In this document: positions 56,655 to 64,000 of the stretch, piece by piece
Layout of the letters: every line of letters starts with the position of its first letter
Numbering within the stretch: position 1 is the first letter of the stretch
Source: Chelativorans petroleitrophicus
GTDB lineage: Bacteria > Pseudomonadota > Alphaproteobacteria > Rhizobiales > Rhizobiaceae
NCBI RefSeq assembly: GCF_025398195.1
Contig: NZ_JAODNV010000008.1
Span: 62,001-126,000, forward strand
Direction: 5' to 3'
Length of the DNA stretch: 64,000 bases
The notes under the pieces: model-generated
What the model was told of the DNA's origin: nothing
Databases searched by the model: none
What the model saw: the letters and a program-made list of their open reading frames with translations, nothing else
Translations under genes and position numbers: made by a program

Positions 56655-57599
56655 ATGAGCAAGTATCGCAAGAACCTGCCGCAGATGGCTGGCGGGCTGT
56701 TCCTGAGTGACGGCGGCATGGAAACTTCGCTGATCTTTCTGCAGCAAGTGGATTTGCCACATTTTGCATCTTTCGTTCTGCTTTCGAGCGATGAGGGCCG
56801 GCAGCATCTCATCCGATATTACGAAAACTTCCTGCCGATCGCCCGTAAACATCGCGCCGGTTTCCTGCTCGATACGGCTACCTGGCGCGCTAACCTGGAC
56901 TGGGGGGAGCTGCTGGGCTATGACAGGTCCGCGCTCAAGGCCGCGAACGAGGCGGCGGTAAGCCTCTGCTCCGGGCTACGCAAGCAGTGGGAGACGCCGG
57001 AAAGCCCGATCGTCATCAATGGCGTGATCGGTCCACGCGGCGACGGTTACAAGGCCGGGCGCATGGAAGCGGACGAGGCCGAAGACTACCACGCCTACCA
57101 GATCAGCGTCTTCGACGGGACGGAAGCCGACATGGTTTCGGCGATCACCATGAACACGGTGAACGAAGCGATCGGCATCGCCCGGGCGGCCAAGGCGCAC
57201 CAGATGCCCTGCGTCGTGTCCTTTACGGTCGAGACGGACGGCAGGCTGGCGGACGGTACAAGCCTGCGCACGGCAATCGAAGAGACGGATGAAGCCACTG
57301 ACGGCTCGCCGATCTACTACATGATCAACTGCGCCCATCCCTCGCATTTCGAGCAGGCGCTGAAGCGCGGCGAGCGGTGGATTGAACGCATCTATGGCAT
57401 ACGCGCCAACGCATCGGCCAAAAGCCATGCCGAGCTTGATGAGGCGACGGAGCTGGAAGCCGGCGACCCGGTAGCCCTCGGCGAGGATTACCGGCGGCTG
57501 ACCGCAAATTTCCCGGCGATACGGATACTGGGCGGCTGCTGCGGTACCGACCACCGCCATATCGAGCAGATCTGCTTCCGCTGCCTGGAAGCCGCGTGA
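56655..57599 (+). CDS. homocysteine S-methyltransferase family protein
   Basis: A 314-residue zinc-dependent methyltransferase-like protein (MmuM group) expected to move a methyl group from S-methylmethionine or SAM to homocysteine, forming methionine. Zn-binding cysteines are C226 in MINCAHP and C295-C296 in GGCCGTDHRHI. The ATG at 56655 is preferred to the upstream start at 56598. A betaine or other methyl donor is possible. It is divergent from a TetR gene and followed by a GNAT gene. Confidence 0.88.
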   Translation: MSKYRKNLPQMAGGLFLSDGGMETSLIFLQQVDLPHFASFVLLSSDEGRQHLIRYYENFLPIARKHRAGFLLDTATWRANLDWGELLGYDRSALKAANEAAVSLCSGLRKQWETPESPIVINGVIGPRGDGYKAGRMEADEAEDYHAYQISVFDGTEADMVSAITMNTVNEAIGIARAAKAHQMPCVVSFTVETDGRLADGTSLRTAIEETDEATDGSPIYYMINCAHPSHFEQALKRGERWIERIYGIRANASAKSHAELDEATELEAGDPVALGEDYRRLTANFPAIRILGGCCGTDHRHIEQICFRCLEAA

Positions 57600-57621
57600 G
57601 ACGGTGCCGGAGGACGGCTCA

Positions 57622-58221
57622 ATGTCTTATCCGCTGAGCGCCCTCATGCCGAAGGATCAAATCCGGCGGGCGCGGCAGGACGAGGCGGGCGAGATTGCGC
57701 GCCTCTTCCTGATCTCATCCGACGGATTGGCCGCCTATATCTGGAGCAAGATGGATATGCCCGGCCTGACACTGGAGGAGGTGGGCGCCGCGCGCTATGC
57801 CCGCACGGGCACGGCCTTCTCCTTCGAAAACTGCCATGTGGCGCTGCGCTGGGGCGAGATCGCCGGAATGGTGCATACCTTTCCGATCGAGGGGAGCGCC
57901 GACGACAGCGAGAAGAACGATCCAGTGTTGAGGCCCTATGCGGAGCTTGAGGATCCGGGCTCGCTCTATGTCTCGGCTCTCGCCGTTCACGAAGCCTACC
58001 GCAATCTGGGCATCGGCAGCCGGCTGATGGAGCATGTCTACGGCATTGCCCGTTCGCTGGGGCTGCAGCGCGTTTCGCTCATCTGCTTCGAGCGCAACGA
58101 GGCTGCTCTGAGGTTCTACCGCAGGCAGGGCTTTCAGGAGATGGATCGGCGGCCGATCGTGCCCCACCCGACGCTTCACTACGGCGACGGCGACGCAATT
58201 CTGTTGGCCAGAAACTGCTGA
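57622..58221 (+). CDS. GNAT family N-acetyltransferase
   Basis: A 199-residue acetyltransferase with YVSALAVHEAYRNLGIGSRL as motif A (R/Q-x-x-G-x-G/A is RNLGIG) and SLICFERNEAALRFYRRQGF as motif B. Substrate unknown. The ATG at 57622 has GGAGGA upstream; a GTG at 57604 is an alternative. It follows the homocysteine methyltransferase gene after 22 bases, so they are probably co-transcribed. Confidence 0.87.
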   Translation: MSYPLSALMPKDQIRRARQDEAGEIARLFLISSDGLAAYIWSKMDMPGLTLEEVGAARYARTGTAFSFENCHVALRWGEIAGMVHTFPIEGSADDSEKNDPVLRPYAELEDPGSLYVSALAVHEAYRNLGIGSRLMEHVYGIARSLGLQRVSLICFERNEAALRFYRRQGFQEMDRRPIVPHPTLHYGDGDAILLARNC

Positions 58222-58247
58222 GCGCGGACACTTCCAAGCAGAATGAA

Positions 58248-58272
58248 GAAGGGCGCCGCGAGGGCGCCCTTC
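58248..58272. terminator. bidirectional terminator between GNAT gene and groEL
   Basis: GAAGGGCGCC at 58248-58257 and GGCGCCCTTC at 58263-58272 form a 10-bp GC-rich stem with a 5-base loop between convergent stops. Reading on the minus strand it is followed by TTCATTCT, and on the plus strand by AGTCATGT, so it may end both transcripts; T runs are weak. Confidence 0.65.
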
Positions 58273-58294
58273 AGTCATGTCGCGATGGGAGGAC

Positions 58295-59965
<1,671 letters not shown>

Positions 59966-59993
59966 CTATTGAACGATATGCGGACGGCCAGCC

Positions 59994-60290
59994 TCAGCCG
60001 ATCACGCCCATGATGTCGGACTCCTTCATGATCAGGAGGTCCTCACCATTGATCCGCACCTCGGTGCCGGACCACTTGCCGAAGAGGACACGGTCGCCCG
60101 CCTTCACGTCGAGAGGCACAACCTTTCCGGTTTCGTCCCGCGCACCCGGGCCGACGGCGAGAACTTCGCCTTCCTGCGGCTTCTCCTTGGCGGTGTCAGG
60201 AATGATGATTCCGCCGGCCGTCTTCTCCTCGGATTCGACCCGGCGAACGACCACGCGGTCATGAAGCGGGCGAAAATTCACATTGGCCAT
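59994..60290 (-). CDS. groS: co-chaperonin GroES
   Basis: A 98-residue lid protein of the GroEL chamber: [20 protein letters not shown], then [13 protein letters not shown], the mobile loop, and [10 protein letters not shown] at the end. The ATG at 60288-60290 is standard. It is 67 bases before groEL and follows promoter plus CIRCE. Confidence 0.98.
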   Translation of the reverse strand: MANVNFRPLHDRVVVRRVESEEKTAGGIIIPDTAKEKPQEGEVLAVGPGARDETGKVVPLDVKAGDRVLFGKWSGTEVRINGEDLLIMKESDIMGVIG

Positions 60291-60356
60291 CTTCTGAACC
60301 CTTGATTCGGATGGTGAAATGGGCTTCTTCTCCGCCCAGACGGGGCGGAGCAATTT

Positions 60357-60383
60357 TTAGCACTCACCGGTCGAGAGTGCTAA
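60357..60383. promoter_or_regulatory. CIRCE operator (HrcA binding site)
   Basis: TTAGCACTC (60357-60365), nine bases, GAGTGCTAA (60375-60383): an exact match to the CIRCE element bound by the HrcA repressor, placed just downstream of the groES promoter. It implies heat-inducible derepression of groESL. Confidence 0.95.
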
Positions 60384-60391
60384 CAACCGTC

Positions 60392-60420
60392 GAAATAAAG
60401 GCCGGACCAGCAAGAGTCAA
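60392..60420 (-). promoter_or_regulatory. groESL promoter
   Basis: On the minus strand TTGACT (complement of 60415-60420) and TATTTC (complement of 60392-60397) are 17 bases apart, directly upstream of CIRCE. Housekeeping or RpoH-type; the good -35 and close CIRCE make it convincing. Confidence 0.7.
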
Positions 60421-60482
60421 CAGCAAGCCGCTCGGGCGGGCCCCAAAGCGGGCTGTTCAAACCGCGCATCAACGCTTCCTTT

Positions 60483-60950
60483 TCACGCTGCCGGCGCCTT
60501 ACCTCCGCCCAGCCGGATGAGCCCGGCCTTCGTCGCCAGGAAGCCGCAGCCGGCGTAAAACCTTTCAAGATGCGGTTCAAAATCGACGTGTAGCCAGTGG
60601 GCGCCGCGTTCGCTCGCGCACCGTGCCGCTTCGCGGACAAGGACCGTTCCGATGCCCTGCCGCCGAAAATCCGGATGAACGCATGGATCGAGAAGGAATG
60701 CATGCCGCCCGCCGTCCCAGGCAATATTGACGAAGCCGATGATCCGCTCGCCACAATAGGCTCCGATGTGGGCGAGACTGCGCTGCAGGACAGGCGAGAA
60801 ATCCCGTTCTTCAGCATCATCCCATGCCGCTCGCCAAAGCTCGTTCAACGCGGCATTTGAAGGAAATGGATCGATGAGCAGGCGGAAGGGCGGCGCAGGT
60901 TTGTTGTTCGATGCCAAGAACGCCTCCTGTCTTATCCGGATTGTTTCCAC
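60483..60950 (-). CDS. GNAT family N-acetyltransferase
   Basis: A 155-residue acetyltransferase: FLLDPCVHPDFRRQGIGTVL is motif A (RRQGIG), with ERFYAGCGFLATKAG at the C-terminus. Substrate unknown. It starts with GTG at 60950; a shorter start cannot be excluded. Between groES and tag on the same strand as both. Confidence 0.85.
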   Translation of the reverse strand: METIRIRQEAFLASNNKPAPPFRLLIDPFPSNAALNELWRAAWDDAEERDFSPVLQRSLAHIGAYCGERIIGFVNIAWDGGRHAFLLDPCVHPDFRRQGIGTVLVREAARCASERGAHWLHVDFEPHLERFYAGCGFLATKAGLIRLGGGKAPAA

Positions 60951-60973
60951 CCATGCTGCCCGGTTACGTTACG

Positions 60974-61612
60974 CTACCGCGGCCGTTGGAAGCGCGCCCT
61001 TTCAGCCTCGACCTCCGCCCGCACGGCGCAACCTTCGATGTGATCGTTGACCAGCCCCATGGCCTGCATAAAGGCATAGACCGTGGTGGGGCCGACGAAG
61101 GTCCAGCCGCGCTTCTTCAGATCCTTTGAGATGCGGATGGAGGCGTCCGTTTTGCCGAGCGTGCGCAGCGTGGCATAGTCGAGCCGTTCGGGCCGTTCTT
61201 CCGGCTGCGGCTCATGTCGCCAGAAATAGGCCGCAAGCGAGCCCGCCTCCTCGGCAAGCTCGATCGCCCGGCGGGCATTGTTGATGGTTGAGCGGATCTT
61301 GCCTCCATGGCGGACGATGCCCGGATTGCCGAGCAGCCGCTCGATATCCCGTTCGGTGAAGCGGGCCACGCGCTCGAAATCGAAATCATCGAAAGCTTCG
61401 CGGAAGTTCTCGCGCTTGCGCAGGATCGTGAGCCAGGAAAGGCCCGACTGGAAGCCTTCCAGGCACAGCTTCTCGAACAGGCGCCGGTCGTCGGCCACCG
61501 GGCGGCCCCATTCGCGATCGTGATAAGCCATGTAATCGGGCAGGTTCGCGTGCCAGAAGCAGCGCATCCTGCCGTCGGCGCCCTCGATCAGGCCAGTATT
61601 CTGTTCGCTCAT
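60974..61612 (-). CDS. tag: DNA-3-methyladenine glycosylase I
   Basis: Tag removes 3-methyladenine from alkylated DNA. A 212-residue helix-hairpin-helix protein with zinc-binding C18 and H31 (RCFWH ... YHDREWG) and H191 and C195 (NDHIEGC), and FEKLCLEGFQSGLSWLTIL in the core. The ATG at 61610-61612 is the conserved start; the frame is open further to 61822 but that part is not family-like. Confidence 0.95.
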   Translation of the reverse strand: MSEQNTGLIEGADGRMRCFWHANLPDYMAYHDREWGRPVADDRRLFEKLCLEGFQSGLSWLTILRKRENFREAFDDFDFERVARFTERDIERLLGNPGIVRHGGKIRSTINNARRAIELAEEAGSLAAYFWRHEPQPEERPERLDYATLRTLGKTDASIRISKDLKKRGWTFVGPTTVYAFMQAMGLVNDHIEGCAVRAEVEAERARFQRPR

Positions 61613-61869
61613 GTCTTCCCGCTTGCTGTCGTCTTCAATGTAGGAGGCTGTTAACCAGCTTTCTCCACGCGCCGGTAACCATGCCAAAAGGTTCCGGAAA
61701 ATATCGCATTTTCTGACTCTTCGATTCACCATTCGGTTGCACGCCCAATGCAGCATTGCACGCCATGAGGCGCCGGAATGCGCGCCTTTTCTGGACGGCG
61801 CAACCCGAAAACGGTTTGGCATCGGGCTGCCGCCGGCCGGGACAATTTGAGCGAGGTCGGAATTTGTCC

Positions 61870-62655
61870 ATGAAGATCATTCTGTATGCCGCAAGCATGG
61901 CCTGTGTGCTGCTTGCCGCGGGGGCTGCGGGGGCGCAGAGCCGTTATGCCGAACGGCCGCCGGTGCTGGTAAGCCCCGATCTTTCCGCGCCGTGGGTTCT
62001 TCAGCTTCGCGGGCTTCCCGCCGGTGTTGAGCCCCAGGCGCGCTACCCGGCGCAGTACCGTCCCCATGCGACGCCGGTCCGGCCGGCGCATCAGCTGCGC
62101 CGCCCGGCTGAACGGCCGGTGGAGAGCCGTGAGGCCCGCCAGGAGCTGCGTACGATGGCCGCCGCTCCGCGGATCGCGCCGCCAGCAGAATATGATATCG
62201 ATCCAAAGTTCCTGCCGCAGATCGTGCCCTATGAAGGCAAGGAGTCGCCAGGCACCATCGTGGTCGATACCCGGGAGCGCTTCCTTTATCTGGTGATGGC
62301 GGGCGGCAAGGCGCGCCGCTACGGCGTGGGTGTGGGCAAGCCCGGTTTCGCATGGGCCGGAACGCACAAGGTGACGGCCAAGCGCGAATGGCCGGACTGG
62401 CGGCCGCCTGCGGAGATGATCGCGCGCGAGCGCAAGAAAGGCCGCATCCTGCCGGTCCATATGAAGGGTGGGCCGAACAATCCGCTGGGCGCGCGCGCTC
62501 TTTATCTCGGATCGACCCTGTACCGCATCCACGGCACCAATGCGCCCTGGACCATCGGCCAGGCGGTCTCGTCCGGGTGCATCCGCATGCGCAACGAAGA
62601 TGTCATCGACCTTTACGAACGTGTTCCCGTCGGCACCAAGGTCGTGGTAATCTGA
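61870..62655 (+). CDS. L,D-transpeptidase (YkuD domain)
   Basis: A 261-residue exported enzyme that cross-links peptidoglycan 3-3 or attaches proteins to it. Signal peptide 1-22 (ending AGA before QS), a Pro/Arg-rich linker to about 115, then the YkuD domain with H221 in RIHGTNAPW and the catalytic C237 in SSGCIRM. In rhizobia this family is abundant. The ATG at 61870 gives a clean signal peptide; a TTG six bases earlier fits the GAGG site better. Followed by a strong terminator. Confidence 0.93.
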   Translation: MKIILYAASMACVLLAAGAAGAQSRYAERPPVLVSPDLSAPWVLQLRGLPAGVEPQARYPAQYRPHATPVRPAHQLRRPAERPVESREARQELRTMAAAPRIAPPAEYDIDPKFLPQIVPYEGKESPGTIVVDTRERFLYLVMAGGKARRYGVGVGKPGFAWAGTHKVTAKREWPDWRPPAEMIARERKKGRILPVHMKGGPNNPLGARALYLGSTLYRIHGTNAPWTIGQAVSSGCIRMRNEDVIDLYERVPVGTKVVVI

Positions 62656-62707
62656 TTCCACTACGCGGGGGACGAGCCGGTGGAGGGGTTTGCCGGCGTC
62701 GTCTGCT

Positions 62708-62750
62708 GAAAGGCAGCATCTCCATGGGGAGGTGCTGCCTTTCGTTTTTC
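62708..62750 (+). terminator. Rho-independent terminator after L,D-transpeptidase
   Basis: GAAAGGCAGCA (62708-62718) pairs perfectly with TGCTGCCTTTC (62733-62743), with inner pairing CTCC/GGAG, and is followed by GTTTTTC. The rest of the gap to fumC (62751-62926) shows no gene; it should contain the fumC promoter. Confidence 0.85.
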
Positions 62751-62926
62751 CGTGCATTTCAGAAGACCCCTCCCCCAACAGCCCTCTGAAGGGAAGCGGC
62801 TTGGGCCGGGCACAAAATCTTTTTGCGACTTTAATCGATACAGTGGCGCATGGGCCCGCTGCGGGGGTTTGCAAAAGCCTTGGCCTTGGCGCATATGGCG
62901 GCAAAAGCCGTCTGGAGTGAAGCCGA

Positions 62927-64000
62927 ATGACTGAGACTCGCGTCGAGACCGATACCTTTGGCCCGATCGAAGTGCCCGCCGACAAATACTGGGGCGCGCA
63001 GACCCAGCGCTCGCTCGGCAATTTCAAGATCGGCATCGAAAAGATGCCGGTGCCGCTCATCCGCGCATTCGGCATCGTCAAGCTGGCCGCGGCCGAGGTG
63101 AACATGTCGCTCGGCAAGCTCGACTCCAAGCTCGGCGAGGCGATTGCTGCCGCCGCCCGCGAGGTGCTGGAGGGCAAGCTCGACGACCACTTTCCCCTCT
63201 CCGTCTGGCAGACCGGCTCCGGCACACAGACGAACATGAACGCCAATGAGGTGATCTCCAACCGCGCCATCGAAATGCTTGGCGGGGAGATGGGCTCGAA
63301 GAAGCCGGTCCATCCCAACGACCACGTCAATATGAGCCAGTCGTCCAACGATAGCTTCCCGACAGCCATGCACATCGCGACGGCCCGGGAGGCGCATGCC
63401 GAGCTTCTTCCGGCCCTCGACCGCCTGACGGCGGCGCTTCAGGAGAAAGAGCGCGCCTTCGGCGACATCGTCAAGATCGGCCGCACGCACACGCAGGACG
63501 CCACGCCGCTCACTCTCGGGCAGGAATTTTCCGGCTACGTCGCCGCGCTCAGGCTGGGGCGCACGCGCATCGAACGCGCGCTCGAGGATGTCTACGCACT
63601 CGCCCAGGGAGGCACGGCGGTCGGCACGGGCCTCAACGCGCCCAAGGGATTCGACAAGGCCTTTGCCGAGCGCGCCGCGGCCATCACGAAGCTGCCGTTC
63701 CGCACGGCGGAAAACAAGTTCGAGGCGCTGGCCAGCCATGGCGCGCTCAACGCCTTCCACGGCGCGCTCAATGCGCTTGCCGCCGATCTCTTCAAGATCG
63801 CCAACGACATCCGTTTCCTGGGCTCCGGTCCGCGCTCGGGCTTGGGCGAGCTGAAGCTACCGGAAAACGAGCCCGGCTCCTCAATCATGCCCGGCAAGGT
63901 GAACCCGACCCAGGCGGAGGCGCTCACCATGGTCGCCACTCAGATCATGGGCAATCAGACCACCGTCTCCGTGGCCGCCTCCCAGGGGCATTTCGAGCTC
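62927..64000 (+). CDS. fumC: class II fumarate hydratase, 3' end missing
   Basis: FumC interconverts fumarate and malate in the TCA cycle without an iron-sulfur cluster. The first 358 residues are visible; the usual length is about 465, so the end lies beyond the window. SGTQTNMN at about 104-111, [14 protein letters not shown] and the superfamily signature [13 protein letters not shown] at about 318-330 are intact. Start ATG 62927 after CTGGAGTGAAG. Confidence 0.96.
   Translation, partial: MTETRVETDTFGPIEVPADKYWGAQTQRSLGNFKIGIEKMPVPLIRAFGIVKLAAAEVNMSLGKLDSKLGEAIAAAAREVLEGKLDDHFPLSVWQTGSGTQTNMNANEVISNRAIEMLGGEMGSKKPVHPNDHVNMSQSSNDSFPTAMHIATAREAHAELLPALDRLTAALQEKERAFGDIVKIGRTHTQDATPLTLGQEFSGYVAALRLGRTRIERALEDVYALAQGGTAVGTGLNAPKGFDKAFAERAAAITKLPFRTAENKFEALASHGALNAFHGALNALAADLFKIANDIRFLGSGPRSGLGELKLPENEPGSSIMPGKVNPTQAEALTMVATQIMGNQTTVSVAASQGHFEL

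Overview
This window reads as chromosomal DNA of a GC-rich alphaproteobacterium, most likely order Hyphomicrobiales (Rhizobiales) and close to Phyllobacteriaceae such as Mesorhizobium, Chelativorans or Nitratireductor. This rests on gene content recognised from protein sequence: dapD/dapE, a def-fmt-truA cluster, short-form hisG with hisZ, a DUF374-waaA-lpxK lipid A block with DUF4170 and DUF2093 neighbours, rpmH-rnpA-yidC-engB, and CIRCE-controlled groESL. No rRNA, tRNA, insertion sequence, prophage or CRISPR array was seen. Genus-level placement is inference.

Layout. 1-3.9 kb: a cut-off DMT permease, a pyrimidine 5'-nucleotidase, a small copper-handling operon (DUF2946-like protein, YcnI::PCuAC fusion, 69-residue protein) and a LOG-family protein. 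4-7.9 kb: lysine/peptidoglycan precursor genes dapD and dapE with a DUF805 protein, a DJ-1/PfpI protein and a membrane protein. 7.9-13.9 kb: an MFS exporter divergent from an Lrp/AsnC regulator, then def-fmt-GNAT-truA and rmuC. 13.9-17.3 kb: hisS, hisZ, hisG. 17.5-22.6 kb: HAD hydrolase, ribF, ileS. 22.8-26.7 kb: lipoprotein, tadA, rluB-like gene, rsmD, patatin. 26.9-32.9 kb: pmbA, cysQ-like, DUF4170, DUF374 acyltransferase, waaA, lpxK, DUF2093. 32.9-38.6 kb: mutL, gcdH, kbl, tdh. 38.6-42.5 kb: engB, a CatB-type acetyltransferase, yidC, rnpA, rpmH. 42.7-45.9 kb: gshA, rsmE, an unknown Cys-containing protein and a tiny secreted peptide.

45.9-55.7 kb is the most distinctive part, a two-arm 2-hydroxyacid locus. 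On the minus strand an LldR-type regulator is followed by lutA, lutB, lutC and a metallophosphatase in a tightly overlapping series. On the plus strand glcD, glcE and glcF (glycolate oxidase) are interrupted by an AbrB/PIN (VapBC-like) toxin-antitoxin pair between glcD and glcE and by a small membrane protein between glcE and glcF. A TGGT/ACCA inverted repeat lies between the arms, and an AT-rich 9-bp inverted repeat stands before the toxin-antitoxin pair.

55.8-64 kb: a TetR regulator divergent from mmuM and a GNAT gene, groEL-groES with promoter and CIRCE, another GNAT, tag, an L,D-transpeptidase with a strong terminator, and the start of fumC, cut by the window end.

Most of the window is housekeeping. 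Points worth following are the toxin-antitoxin insertion in the glc operon, the copper-protein fusion, the acetyltransferase between yidC and engB, the 43-residue exported peptide, two families of palindromic intergenic repeats, and AT-richer synonymous patches inside hisS and ileS. I did not find a clear-cut new defence or biosynthetic system.
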